From assembly GCA_032209605.1 (NCBI GenBank), contig JASFXZ010000003.1, forward strand, positions 32,018,762-32,082,761: a stretch of 64,000 nt of DNA. The letters run 5' to 3'. Positions 9,828 through 23,305 of the stretch are shown here, one piece after another. The notes under the pieces are model-generated. The model ran no database searches. It was not told the origin of the DNA and saw only the letters and a list, made by a program, of their open reading frames with translations. Every line of letters begins with the position of its first letter. Position 1 is the first letter of the stretch. The translations under genes were made by a program, and so were the position numbers. This DNA is from Mactromeris polynyma (lineage: Eukaryota; Mollusca; Bivalvia; Venerida; Mactridae).

Positions 9828-12297
9828 TTAAAACATAGGAAGACACACTTTTCCAGCAAATAGTTCTGAAATGACTGTGAAGAATATAGCAAGTATAAAG
9901 AGAACATAGGATGATCCAACTTGTGTCTGGTTTGGAAGTTTGTACGGTTGTCCACCAATCTCCTCAATGGCAAAACCAACAGGAAATATCACAGCAGCTA
10001 AGCAAAATAAGGTCACTGAAATAATAAATTACTAATACGTTGACAACAAAGAAGATTCAATAGTAAACAGCACTGTTCCTGTGTGTCCGGAATAAGTTAA
10101 AATAGATATTTTAAAAAAATGGTTTTAATGTCCATAACTAATTTTCATATTCATTTTAAAATAAAATCTGTGTGCTGTACAAGTTAGTATAAAGAAAATA
10201 ATTCAATGGATTCAAAGAAAATGTATATTCATATTGTGTTAGATTCGCAAAAGTCAACTCCGTTACCATTTAGCATGGTCAATAATTATTGAAATCATCT
10301 TTTGAAATCAGGATATATTGATAGGTAATTCAACAAGTGTCGACTAGTAAGGTTTACAAACAGACGCCCATGTATAATAAGAGATATACATACTGGCAGT
10401 AAATGAAATCCAACGAGCATATTTGATGGCATGTCTCTTCCAGTGTGATAAGATTTGTAACATGCAGGTTACAGTAAGACAAACTATCCCAAATGATATC
10501 AAAATAAGCGTCATCATCCATTCCAGTGATAAACGTGGAAACATACACACTTCTTCTCTTCCAAATATCACCTGGCAATGTTGGGTCAAACCAAGTCTCA
10601 TGTTACCTGAAATTAGCAAAACAACAAATTAACCAGAATATGAGAAAACTTGAAATATGACCGATGTTAATGAATAAGACTTCGCCTAGTTGAATATGAC
10701 AGTTCGTATTCGTAAGGTATATCAGAAATGTTTATCTCTGTATAGATAGTTCCCACATTTACAATAGTTACCTCCCTTGTTCTGAATAGTCGGCCATATT
10801 GATAGGCAAATTTCCTTTAAGTTTATAGGGAATATAATGTAAACAATGATAAAATTATCAGATATATAAGCAATAACTTATTCATTATGCTCATGCGGGC
10901 AGATGGCTTAGAAAGTTGAAGAAAAAGCGGTTGTAACATGCAATTTCTCTCAGTATTTTCTCAGTTATCACATATTTGGATATTACTCCTATAAGTGCTT
11001 ATCAGTTGTGCCTATCAAAATGGCTGATGATTAAGAATAAGGGAGGTAAATATTGTAAATGTGGGAACTTTCTATTAAAATAGTTATATTTGTTTTTGTT
11101 GGATTTAAAACCATTTTTTAGTTACCATAAAATCCCTATTTAACGCCCCTGGGGCGTTACATTTTCTGAAAGGGGGGCGTTTATTAGAGGCCTTATGGAA
11201 GTGAAATCGATCATCATTTCTCTCCAAAAATGTTCATGCAAGTATATCAGGAATTCCCCCTAGCATGCAGTCAACCTTCTGATCTTCGCGGCCGTTGTCC
11301 ATTTCTCTTAATAGTCTCTGCTTTTGAAACCTTTGATCCCACCGGCATTCTGACTACACTGCAACTGCCTACATGACTTATGTCATTGTGACCTAAGTCA
11401 TTGTGACCCAAGACATTCTTGGATACAAAAATATCTAGCACCACTGTCAAAAATAGGTCATGCACCTGTTGCTGTAAACAAGTGGACTACCATATACATG
11501 TTTCTGCTGTTACCTGTGTGTTAATTAATGTGTTGATACAGTTTAATACTAATAGTTGTCTGTTTTTCACAGAAATTTGACATGTTCACATACGGTAGTT
11601 ATTAATGTGTTAATGCTATTCACTAGTGATAAACTGGAAGTGTTTCTTGTTACATACTGCAGAAGAGAATGGTATTTAAAACTTTTTCCCCCCGACATTC
11701 TTTCTTTTCTGGTTACTCAGAAAAAATACATTTTTAAAAAAGGGTAGGGGGCGTTAATTAAGGTGGGGGCGTTTACGGTATATGGAGATCAAATGACTAA
11801 AATTCCATCAGTACTGGTAGTAAAATCAATGACCGCCCAGTCACTATTGAGAACTAACTTGCCCTTCTGAATTCAGCTGACAACTTCTGCACATTAATAA
11901 GATCTGGAGAACAAAATATAATCATTTAATGACCGTAGCCGTGTGACAGCCCAGCGCTCTGCGAAATTAACGAAAATGGGGTTGAATCGTCTTGGAGGAA
12001 ATGAGTCCGACAACCTAAATTGTTACTCACTTACTGACACAGCTGCAGTGTTTACAAATCGTCACTTACGGTTTGCCCCAGTAGACATTAAAGGTGAATA
12101 AACAGAGTATAATGAAACTTAACTACAGAGTGAATAACTAACTGAATGAGTGCAGACAATTAACAACATAAATGCCACAAAAGCCTTTCCGTACCATTAA
12201 CATCACTGACAATCCACTCTGGATGCGCGAGACTGGCGATAGCAAACACATCGGCAACCAGGAAAAGTATACCAGAAACTGCAGTGAGTTTATCCAT
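9828..12297 (-). CDS. MOSMO: MOSMO (modulator of smoothened), complete, three exons
   Basis: MOSMO is a small four-transmembrane protein that, in vertebrates, works with MEGF8 and MGRN1 to lower surface and ciliary Smoothened and so damp Hedgehog signalling. Minus-strand coding exons: 12297-12195, 10606-10394, 10015-9828, total 504 nt, 167 aa plus stop, the same length as the human protein as I recall it. It begins MDKLTAVSGILFLVADVFAI (TM1). Next come a loop with QHCQVIFGREEVCMFPRL (two cysteines), TM2 around LILISFGIVCLTVTCML, SHWKRHAIKYARWISFT, TM3 LFCLAAVIFPVGFAI, the signature GGQPYKLPNQTQVGSSYVLF, and TM4 with a C-terminal FAGKVCLPMF. Splice sites are GT-AG and phases close. No polyadenylation signal was assigned. 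Confidence 0.96.
11125..11778. mobile_element. TA-flanked inverted-repeat element in MOSMO intron 1
   Basis: The left end CCATAAAATCCCTATTTAAC followed by GCCCC pairs with a right end whose reverse complement starts CCGTAAACGCCCCC. TA flanks both ends (11123-11124 and 11779-11780). A G-rich arm (AAAGGGGGGCG near 11170) and the GGGGGCG blocks near 11750-11771 make large imperfect hairpins. There is no transposase. It looks like a non-autonomous Tc1/mariner-type or other TA-targeting element. Confidence 0.55.
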
Positions 12298-15200
12298 CTT
12301 CAATTGGTCTGTATTTTACTGAAAGTCAGTAAATAATCTATTGGTTAGCTAACTGCACGACAATTGTATCATATTATGCACGTCTTAGACAGATAAATTT
12401 GACATTTTGCGTAAGAATTCAGCAGCTGACTGCCATTTTGGTTGCATCATTTAGAAGAATTCTAGTTGACATTATTAGACGAAAAGTTAAATCGTTGTAA
12501 TTTTTAATTAAAAACGACACAAAGCAAGATAGTACACCTGGGAAATTAGACGATTGTTAGAATGAACATAAAATTATTTTTTTCCAGCATGCGGTGCAAA
12601 GTTAAGCTTAAATGGTGAAAATACTAAGTCAAAATATTTGGGGTCAAGATATAGATCGATTTCCAGATCGTTCATATTCTGCGGTCAATTGCGATAAAAT
12701 CTGCGGATAAAAAGTATTTCACTGATTTGAACGCCACTGTTTACTCAGTGTATAATAGCATTGAACATACGAAAGGGAATAATACGCTGGGAGATGTTAC
12801 TTGTCGAATTATTTAGTCATGTGAGATCCGTATGGATTACCTAACCAATCTTTCTCTCACGAGAAGGACCTTTGATGTTTGTCGGTGAATGAAAATTAGG
12901 CCTACTATTTGCCAAAAAAAAAATAATTTCAGATTGTAATAATAATCAGTACTTAATACAATGTAATTGGAAATCATAATGTTGAATCGGTTTTCATAGA
13001 CATACGGGTGTCACCAATGGTATTTTAGGTCTTTGGTGTCACTGGAAGAAATTGTCCTCTGCAAGAGCGTCCTACGTTAAAACTTTTTCCTGGACATCAT
13101 TAGTCTGCATTACCTGCCTCTTGCCGCCGCATGGACTATTAATAAGTACATAATGCGCCGGGGCTAAGCTAGGACATCACCATTCGCCTCGTGAACAAAT
13201 CGTGTCATAGATTGGTTAGAAAATAATATGATTACAGACACTCCTAACATGGCCAAAATGACTTCCTTTCAAGTGCAATGTACCGTCTACGTTTAGGTCA
13301 TTTTAACGACGAGAATGTAGGTCACATCACAAATCGCACGTGTTCTTTACATCATTGCATTCCACTTCTCCACACATATGGTAAAATCAAAATGGCAAAG
13401 AACATTTCATTTATAAGCCAACCGTGATATTGCAATTTTATACGATAACACAACGTCTTCGGTGAGATAATTGAAGGGTTTGTTTAAAAAATACATTGAA
13501 CATTCATGCCTAATCATTTTGTAATTGTGTTCGTTTAAAGTGTAAAAGTCGGTCATGTTCCATGGTACTATCAAGGTTATCAGGAAGGTACTATAAAATC
13601 ATGTTTTGAGGAGCACGAAAAATCGGTCAATGCTTGGCGTCAAAATGGCGCTTGAACGAAATATCGTCATGGTAACAGCGTAAACATACCTCATTGGGTG
13701 TTCGCTTCGAGTCATCCAAACTGTTTCAATTGCCACATATAACGAGTTTATATGTAATTTCATATTCATAGATTTAAAAAAAATGAAAAAATATCAGTAT
13801 TCGTTTTATTTGTTACGCATTTATATAGATACCGATACTTAAGTTCATTCCCAGCTATACAAAACACAGAGGTCGCCAATCAATTGAAACATATGGTTTG
13901 GAAATAAGTTATAAGTAATGATAAAAATATCTCTATTTGAAAACCTGGAACAGTTTATAGCTAATACTTATATTGATTTTAAATTATCTAAAAGTACGAC
14001 TACGTAGAACTAAGTATCTTGATCATATTGTTTGCTATCAATTAAGTTTGCGTACTCTGAACAGAAAAAATCATATATTTAAACGAATACATTTAGGGTC
14101 TACCCTGTTACTGTTGGTATTTTAATTAAGAAAATACATTGCATAGTAATGTGAGACTTACCAGTCGCTGCGGCGGTACTTTGTTGGCTTTTCACGATCT
14201 TTCGAAATTTATTTTATTTTAATGTCTAATTTTCACATTTTTTTCTTTTTTAATTTGCCTAACTTTTCAATTGTTTATTCCCAACGTCTTCATCGATTTT
14301 TCTTATTTTAAAATTTTCACAATTAATCAATGTCATAAATGGTTTCGTTTCTTTCTTTAAACATAAATTCAGGGCTTAACTGTTTTATACCGTAATACGA
14401 ACATGTGCTCCAACCATTCGGAAAATTGTTTTGTATAGGTTCATCATATGTATATTGTGTCATATTAAAAAATGGAATACATGTGTTTTAATCAATCGAA
14501 ATAATCGACATAGCGTAGTCTATTGTGTGTTTGTGCATGTCTATCCATGATGTAGTACACTATGTATCGACCACTAAATATATTTTGAAACAGACCGTGA
14601 TCATGATCGACGTTACTCGTCCAATTTGCTTGATTATACAAGAATAAAATATTTCAGTACTTAATTTTTTAGCCGACAATATCGGTGTAACACTATTTTC
14701 TTAGCTGATCGATGTTCATGTTTAAAATAGCATTAACACTTTCAGATGCACATGCATATCAACATAAGATGACTGTTGCAACATGATCAACAAAAACAAC
14801 ATAAAATACGAGACTTCTTGAAGAAATAGAATAGAGTTATGGAGACCATCATAGCCTCATAGTGCTGTTTCAACATTTTGCTTCGTTTTCACTTTTCTGC
14901 ATTGGTCCTTTTGCGTTGAAATGAAACAATTTAAATTGAAACTGAACACTATGCAATGACAGTTTTAGAGCAACAATTAGATCCGTGTACATGCAGTTTG
15001 TTTCTGTAGTAGACTAGTACGTCATTGAATCAATGAGAACGAATCTTGCCTTTTCTATTGCTGTGTACAAAAGTGTTCACACAATGAACAAATGTAATTG
15101 AAAGTACATGTATTATTTTGAAAATTGAAATAAATATTTAATGCAAGTAGATTTGGAATAGAAGAAACGTCTCATTATTTTCTACCTTGAATGTGTACAT

Positions 15201-16259
15201 GTACTACTAACCGTTTATAGTATCAAACATGATAATCTAGGTCCCAAAAACGATTTTCGTTGACCAATATTTCATTAATCGATAATTATGCTTAGATCAT
15301 ATATGCATGTATATCCTTTTACACAACAGGAAGAACGTAACGGATTTTCTCATAGTTCTATAGGGGTTCTACACATCATTTTGCAATTGTTCTCTTGTAT
15401 TTGAATGAATGCACAATGTAATTTTGTGGCATAACTACAGTATTTCTGTTGTCCGAGACGGTCAATCAAGTCAACAAATGTTCATTAAAATTCTACATTT
15501 GCTTATGTGTCTTTTCCGTATATAAAACTGTTCTCAACAAAAAAGCGCATCAGCAATGTTCTCAATCGGTTGACTATTATGCCTTGGGTCGGGTTTTGAT
15601 TTTAGTTTTAGTCTTTTAGACAAATATTTAGAAGCAGCTTTTATGTAGTACATTGTATTCGGTTTTACTCAGTTATTTCACAAGGAATTAAAGGCTCGTC
15701 TCATTTTACAAAATCCATAAAATGCGCATAGACTATTCTAGAATTGACCTGTGCGCTTTAAGAATTCCAGCATTGCCGCATTGTTCTTATTGAAATTCTT
15801 AAATTGCACTGGGCATTTCCGTAGAACGGTATTTTACCGTAATGCTTTGCTCGACAAACACTCAGAATTATCTCATAAATAGCTATGAACTTTTTGCTGC
15901 TTTGTTGGGAATTAATTAATGGTGTATAAAAGAAGTTTCTATTTTTCTTCTTAGGTCAAATTCCTTCCAATAAGTTGTATTATTAGCAACGAAAACATTC
16001 GGGGAATCGTTTTTATGATTGTCTTAAAAAGATACTGATTTCTATGATTTCTATATGTAAGTAAAGAGCCTACATTTCAGCATAGCTATGATCGTTTTTT
16101 AATCACAGAACGTGTTTCATACAATGACACAACAGTTAATCCTTTTATGGACAAAATAGTTACAGAACTAATACTTATCACGTAGCCATTATTTGCTTCG
16201 ACAAATCAATTAGCCTTTACTTGCTTTGAACATTGCCTTATTTGTTTGAAAATTATTTT
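12298..16259. other. Intergenic, no gene seen
   Basis: This is the MOSMO upstream region and AT-rich intergenic DNA. GCCATTTTGG lies at about 12432-12441 and AAAATGGCGC near 13643; both resemble YY1 sites, and the first is about 135 bases upstream of the MOSMO start codon. No exon, tRNA or clear transposon was found. Confidence 0.4.
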
Positions 16260-17370
16260 TGTCATGATTTGCTTAAAGACCACCTGGCCAATAATAGCTG
16301 TGCAAATAACCTGATTTTTATTTTCTTTGGAAAATCACCTAACCATTATTTGCTTTGAAAAATCACCTAGCCATTACCTCTTTTGAAAAAAATCTACTAA
16401 CCATTTTTTTTAAAATCACCTAGCTATTAATTGCTTTGAAAATCACCTAGCTATTAATTGCTTTGAAAAATCACCTAGCTTCAATTTGCTTTGAACAATC
16501 ACCTAGCTACAATTTGCTTTGAAAAATCACCTAGCTACAATTTGCTTTGAAAAATCACCTAGCTACAATTTGCTTTGAAAAATCACCTAGCTACAATTTG
16601 CTTTGAAAAATCACCTAGCTACAATTTGCTTTGAAAAATCACCTAGCTACAATTTGCTTTGAACAATCACCTAGCTACAATTTGCTTTGAAAAATCACCT
16701 AGCTACAATTTGCTTTGAACAATCACCTAGCTACAATTTGCTTTGAAAAATCACCTAGCTACAATTTGCTTTGAAAAATCACCTAGCCATTATTTGCTTT
16801 GAAAAATCACCTAGCCATTATTTGCTTTGAAAAATCACCTAGCCATTATTTGCTTTGAAAAAGTACCCAGCCATTATTTGCTATGAAAAATCACATAGCC
16901 GTTATTTGCCTTGAAAGCCACCTAGCTATTAATTGCTTTGAAAATCACCTAGCTTTTATTTACTTTGAAAAATCTACTAGCTATTATTTGCTTTAAAAAA
17001 GTACCCAGCCATTATTTGCTATGGAAAATCACATAGCCGTTATTTCTTTGGAAAATCATCTAGCTATTAATAGCGTAGAAAAATCGCCTGACCATTACAT
17101 TTAGTATTGCTTTGGAAAATTACATAGCCATTACTTGTTTTGGAATATCGTAATGTCTTTGTTTGCTAAGTATAATTACCTTGCCATTATTTGCTCTGAA
17201 AAAAACACCCAGTCATGACAAATATTCTAAAAGGGAAATCATCTTTCAATTATTTTTTTAGAAAATCACCTAAACATTATTTGCTTTGAAAAAATCAAAA
17301 TGCCGTTTTTTTGTTTGAAAATCACTTTGTCGTTTATTGCTTTGGAAAATCACGCAGCCACTTATATATG
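16260..17370. repeat. 28-bp satellite array with a homogenised core
   Basis: The unit is close to AATTTGCTTTGAAAAATCAC plus CTAGCTAC (28 bp). Between about 16440 and 16800 the copies are almost identical. On both sides (16260-16400 and 16800-17370) they decay progressively and vary in length, with CTAGCCATTATTTGC replacing CTAGCTACAATTTGC. About 35-40 unit equivalents are visible. There is no ORF function. Confidence 0.93.
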
Positions 17371-17789
17371 CTATGGTAACCAGCCATTATTTGGCTTTAG
17401 TTTAAACTGTAAACAGTATTTTTTCAATCATATAGCAATATGTAACATACAAATATATTACTATACATTAGGATTATATAACAAGTCAAAAAGACTTGTA
17501 TTAATTATTTTCCATTAGTCTATAAATTAGCACATACGATTATCTGCGCTTCAATTATGTAAAGAAGTACACAAATAATAAGTTAATATTCACAGCCGTA
17601 AATAATGTATGCACCAGGATTACGTTTTGCTGAAGATTGGAGGATAATGTGAATTAACTTCTAGTAATTAAGTATGGAACAAAATGCACTGATAGTTTTA
17701 ATAAGTAAAGGAAGAAAAAGAGACGACAAGATATAGGATACAGACTATAGGAGTAGATTGAAGTAGCTTATAAAATGCACGATAATATA

Positions 17790-18510
17790 ATAATAATAAT
17801 ATCTTTATTTCATGGAGATATCACAATAACCTGTGACTTTTTTTACAATGGGGTCTTCAAAAAATATCTGCACATCTACACATGTTCATACCTCACATAA
17901 GACACATATATACAAAAATGAAATATTAGTGATTTAGCATTAAATGTTTTCTATAATTATTTTTGAATGTATCTGTATTAGATATATAATCTATATTTAC
18001 AGGAATAGAGTTCCATACCTCACGAGCATAGAAAGAGAATGTTCGTTTACCATAATTTGATTTAAAGGAAAAATGGTGTAAGTAATATAAGTAAGAAAAG
18101 TGGGTACATAGGGTAGGGTGTTTGGTGCCGGCGTGTTCAACATATTTCCTTAGAAATGTTTGGATGCAATGATATATTGATGTACTTGATTGAAGACTGG
18201 AGCGTTTTGGTTCTCAGATAAATGTTCATTTGCTCTAAGTAAGGTTTGGTGACGACAACGGTCAAGACACGTGGAATGTCTTAGAAGAGGACATGGCATT
18301 ACTGTGAATAATTGGAGCAGCGGAGAAGACAATGATCAACAGTTTCAATAGCACGACAAGAACAACATGGGGAGTCAGTGATGGATCTTCTGTAGATGTC
18401 GTGATGGAGAGAACTACAATCTAAACGTAACCTAGCATGGATTAGAGCATTTTTTGTCTTGAAAATAATTTGGCAACCGATTGAAAAAATCTGTAACTGA
18501 AATTTCAAAT
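17790..18510 (-). mobile_element. 5'-truncated LINE 3' end
   Basis: On the minus strand the segment encodes the C-terminal end of a non-LTR retrotransposon ORF2. From 18508 it includes RLRLDCSSLHHDIYRR and a Cys/His cluster, SPCCSCRAIETVDHCLLRCS. A stop follows, and then, in other frames, FSFYAREVWNSIPVNIDYIS and a terminal FKNNYRKHLMLNH with stop near 17935. The 3' end is a (TAT)n tail at about 17788-17800. Reading needs frame changes and stops, so it is a dead copy. The clade is not certain. Confidence 0.8.
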
Positions 18511-18515
18511 TAGTT

Positions 18516-20400
18516 CTGGCATTATGGAAAATTATTACCTTTTAACATATACAAATGTATCTGCTGTTTGAATACCGTTGCACACGTGACATAACACTCC
18601 CTGAACTCTGAAGTACAAGTGCTTACTGATGTTTTGTTATATCAAGGTTATATCAAGGTCAGGACAGAGGAAATCACAAAACACAAAACATTTTGTTTTT
18701 TTTATGTTGACGTTGTTTTTTCTTTAGTTGACTCGATGAATGCACTTGTTTACGAGACACAGAAAGCGGACTGTTTTATATAGATAAAACGGTAAACATA
18801 TTATCCGCGTGTTTTTTTAATACTTGACATTATTCAGACAGTAATCTTGTGCATGCGTTGACTTCCCGGTATTATACATTATGAATATAATATCACACAC
18901 AATGTATGTACATATGGAACCTCCCTAAACCGGACTCCTTCGGGATCAGACGAAAATTCCCGTTTACAGAGGTGTCCGGTTTGTAGAGGGTTTTGTCATT
19001 TTGGTGCTATTTCATACTCTTACCTAGGTTCAGGTCATTTATATCATTAAATAATTGTACATCTTTGAATTTTTCATGGTATAACCACGTGATATTTCTT
19101 TATTTTAGAAGAAAATGAACACAGTTATAACAAACGTGACTGCCTTTATTTAAAAATGTACAAGCAAGCTCAAAGAAATTCATATCTTTTACTTTGTGAT
19201 GTATATGAAATAAATATTCTTTTATGAACAGAAAAACTCGTAAAAGTGATAATTACTGCTTTTCGACAACATTGTATGTTTATGTTTTCAAAAAATATTT
19301 TAAATATTATCAAATGTTACATGATAATAATGATGTCCTTAAACTGCATTTTATGAAGTAAGCACTAGCTGGTTTACAATATTGTCTGACGTGCATTTAA
19401 ACTAATTCATTGAAAGTTTTCTTTTATTTCTTGTATAGCTATTAACGTGTTAGCTGTCCTGATGCATTGATGTAAGTCAACACGAAGTCAAATACACATT
19501 TCACAAGCAAAAGGGTGGTTTATAGACATTATTAAACACATTTTATTGCTGTTTCACTTTTTTATTAATAAGTTACTATGTGTAAATTAGTGTAACAGAT
19601 ATATTTTGATCAAAGCAGAGCCTTTTCTATTTTATGTTGAATCTCGATACAAATGGTGATGCAAACGATATAGATATTCCCTTTTTTATATGACACTTTT
19701 TAAGATGCGGACTTTATAGTTAAAAAAATTGATTTGTTAGAAGGCTGGCCTTTACCGTAATTATCAAAACTGTATTTTGTTATTCCGTGCAAGAGTTGTG
19801 GTCAGTCGAAGTTGAAAATTATCGCTCGTAATCATTGTGTTATTATAATACTATATATATTCTCTCACCACATATTCCATGTTAACACATGTACTTTATA
19901 TTCTTGATACAATGTGTTGCATATATTTATCTGTGTTTTTATTCCTCAGCTAATGATAACATTAAATATGACATATATAATAAAATGTACCAAGGCATGT
20001 ATATATAAGAATGTTACAGTAAGGTAATTATGTATCATTTATACATGTTTTCATGATTTGCTTAATGAATATTTTATAGTTGCCTAGTACATTGTATTTC
20101 ATGATGTAACATAATGTATGTATTTATATTTATATATAATTTCTATAATAGTGATTCATGGGCATAATGCCGTATATTTCTGAATAAAAATATCAAAATA
20201 TATTTGAAATCCATTTTGATATTAAAGAAAACCGAAAACAGCTTATAAAAACGTCTTGTGTATCCATCATACTCGTACTTATATCTCCGTATGTCTTTGT
20301 ATGGTCGTGTGCTTTGTATGTGGCTGTTACCTTTCAACTTATATATTTAGTGCTAATTTTCGTAATGTTTGACAATATTCTCCTTGAATTCATCACTTCG
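18516..20400. other. Intergenic, mostly featureless; short inverted-repeat remnant at 18915-19000
   Basis: AT-rich DNA without exons. At 18917-19000, CCTCCCTAAACCGGA and TCCGGTTTGTAGAGGG form an inverted pair typical of small TA-targeting MITEs, probably a short internally deleted copy. Confidence 0.45.
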
Positions 20401-20407
20401 TTCTTCC

Positions 20408-20741
20408 GAGTGGGAATAATTTCCCGAACGGGTTTTTATTTCTGTTTGAGAAGTATGGTTTCTAAATCGGGAAGTGTTTTAATGTTTGTTTAAACTTTAA
20501 CAACATATTAAATAAAAACTTTTCACTTTTAAAAAAGTATTGAACGGTGAAAATTTAGAGATGCATTTCCAGTGTAGATAACCAATGTCAAAATAGTTCT
20601 TGCTTGACAAGAAAGTTTACCTTCAGACAGTTTTTTAAAATCGAACGGGAATTAAAAATCTTAATAAAGTAACACACTTCCTGATGGGGAAGCAGGAAAG
20701 GGGAATCCCCCGATTTCCCGTTCGGGAAGTTTCTCACCCTG
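20408..20741. mobile_element. Inverted-repeat element (about 334 bp)
   Basis: The left end GAGTGGGAATAATTTCCCGA extends to ACGGG. It pairs with the right end CCCGTTCGGGAAGTTTCTCA plus CCC as an imperfect terminal inverted repeat of ~25 bp. Each end also contains the self-complementary CCCGAACGGG or CCCGTTCGGG. No clear target duplication was seen. Confidence 0.45.
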
Positions 20742-21537
20742 TTCAAAATATAATACCATTGCTTTGCCTTTACTATTATTAGTGTAGCATGTTTCCAATT
20801 ACGGAATAGTGATACAGACCGTGTTGTGGATCGTTGTTTAATATAGACTTAGCATCTAAATGTCATCATTCTTCGTCTGTTTATATCAAAATGGAATGAC
20901 GAACTCGATTTTTCCGTCTTTAAATCTATCAAACTCTTGGCTTCCAACGTAAGGACCAGCGAACGTATATCTCCAAGTCGACATTTGAGGAGAGCTGTCG
21001 TCTTGAAGGTTAAAAGCACTTCTAAGTAAAGTAAATAAACTATAAACCTGCTCATGTGGAATACAATATGTTATACAGACTGCATGTTCCTACTGAAGGG
21101 TAACAGGATAAAAATAGTAAAATCAAAGTGTCCAAAAACAATGTCTTCAATTGCGGCCTTGGTGGAATCACTTGGTGCTATTCTTTAAAATAGGACCAAC
21201 ACATAAATGCTCGTAATGTTGTACATCCGTGCTGTAAAATCTCGGATAGAAATCATTGTTAATGTATTAATTATTGTTGACATACCAATGCGTTGTCTGG
21301 ACAAGCCGTTGTTTTGTCGTCTATTCTAAGAGACGACCAAACATTACCATGATGAAATTGTATAATTAAACACGCGTAGAATATATCAGGCCTGTCGAAC
21401 AAAACTTGTCAGAGATTAATGATGTACTTAAAGTCATTGTGGCGGGGCATGTTTTAAATCTCAATTTTCCATCCAAAGTTTCAGTGCTCGGGTATTCCTA
21501 TAGTACACCCCTTTGTATGTTGCCACTTTTCTTGTGT

Positions 21538-21832
21538 TTTTATATATATTTTTGTCAATACATTTTTATAAACCTTTTGTCAATACATTTTTATACATAT
21601 TTTTGTCAATACATTTTTATAAACCTTTTGTCAATACATTTTTACACATATTTTTGTCAATACATTTTTATAAACCTTTTGTCAATACATTTTTATACAT
21701 ATTTTTGTCAATACATTTTTATAAACCTTTTGTCAATACATTTTTACACATATTTTTGTCAATACATTTTTATAAACCTTTTGTCAATACATTTTTATAC
21801 ATATTTTTGTCAATACATTTTTATAATTTTAC
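21538..21832. repeat. 51-bp dimeric minisatellite
   Basis: The higher-order unit is two related half-units, each starting GTCAATACATTTTTATA. One ends in AACCTTTT and the other in CATATTTTT. Together they make 51 bp, repeated about five and a half times. Because 51 is a multiple of three, plus-strand frames stay open and yield spurious 109-146 codon ORFs of a 17-residue repeat. Confidence 0.92.
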
Positions 21833-21839
21833 ATTCATT

Positions 21840-23305
21840 TAAGTGAAAAATACGTAAAACAAAGCTACGTATCCAATATTGCACATTTTGTTTTCATGAA
21901 ATGACAGCTCGTTTCACGTACATATAGTATGTGCATGAGTCCACTTTGATCCAACCAGCCAACATACTGATCACGAGTACTTGCTGTCAAGGTAAAGGAA
22001 CTCGGTGCTCGAGACAATGAGATCAGCTTGGATTTGACCGATTTTTTGAATTAATAACACGTGACATTGTCGTGCTATAATAGAAGTAACCTGAACGAAA
22101 AGTCCGTGGCGGTATCATTTTAAAACTTGAATTAGAGTTAGACCGAAGGAAAGACAGCGATTGTCAGAGGAACGTTATGGACACAATGGTATTCAGTGAT
22201 AGGATTGGGAGAAAGCTTGTTTTAACCACAGAAAGGTCCATAATCTGATCCATTCTAACAAAGTTTAACTAATTGAATAAAACAATACTGATAAAACATA
22301 TTGCTAACTGTTGTACTCGTGATATTATACATTACTGTATAAACCAAATGAGAAGTGAATATTCTACTTCATTACCTTGTGTTGTGTTGGGTATTTATTT
22401 CCATGCGATAATCCATTAATTTAATCAAATCAAATCCACATTATAAAAACGCAAGGCATCAAATTCTACAGAAAAATAAAATGAACACCGGGTCATTGAT
22501 CCACCGAATGGAACGTTCCACTCTACATGGAAGGGTCGAAATGAATTATTAAAAAATATAAATTTAAGCAATTACTTTTATATTTAGTATTTATGTAAGA
22601 ATCTCATTTTTGCATCAAATTGTCCGCATTATAAATGTTATATATGATTCCTTGTACGTATTTATCTACATTTGTATTTGCTTTTGTACTCTGTATGGGT
22701 TTAATTAACCTATAACTAGAAAATGGACTGCCCTACATTGCACTAAATACTGGCAATGAACTCATTAATACATAATATAACAAGTAACTATTTATAAAAT
22801 ATTATCAGTGAAAAAGTCTAATTTTGGACACACGACTCTTCATTTTATCGGATATTTACGAAAATTTAATAATTCAAGTATCCTAGTTACGATAAATTCT
22901 AAATATAGCAAAAATTGTTATTTGCATGGATATTTTGGATAATCACTTCCTCTGCTAATCAGATAATCGGATCATCTCGACCCTTGACTCCACAAACCCC
23001 AGAGTCTTACATTAGGGACATCGGTGAGACACAGCCCCTAAATCTTACACTTACGTAATAGCCAATGGAAATCAGCCTTGAAGGAGGGACCCTTAAATTT
23101 ACAGAACCTGACAGTTAACCAGAGTATCTTAATCCAGCCCCTTTTGTTTGAGTCTGCGCAGTGATAAGGGTCGATGGAAAAATGACAGATTCTGTTCATA
23201 TAAATAAGGCTCCATCTCTGGTTTTTGTGACAGAAAAGTTAGAGGTTATCCAACGTTTTTTCACACTTAAAATATTTTGTGACAAACTATACAAGTGTTT
23301 GCATT
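21840..23305. other. Region upstream of the P450 gene, no gene seen
   Basis: No exon or RNA gene was recognised. It should contain the P450 promoter and 5'UTR; an obvious TATA box near the start codon was not found. Confidence 0.35.

Noticed and set aside
21406..21846. Plus ORFs of 109-146 codons with a Phe/Tyr/Ile-rich 17-residue repeat
   Set aside because: They are a by-product of the 51-bp dimeric array; not a membrane protein.
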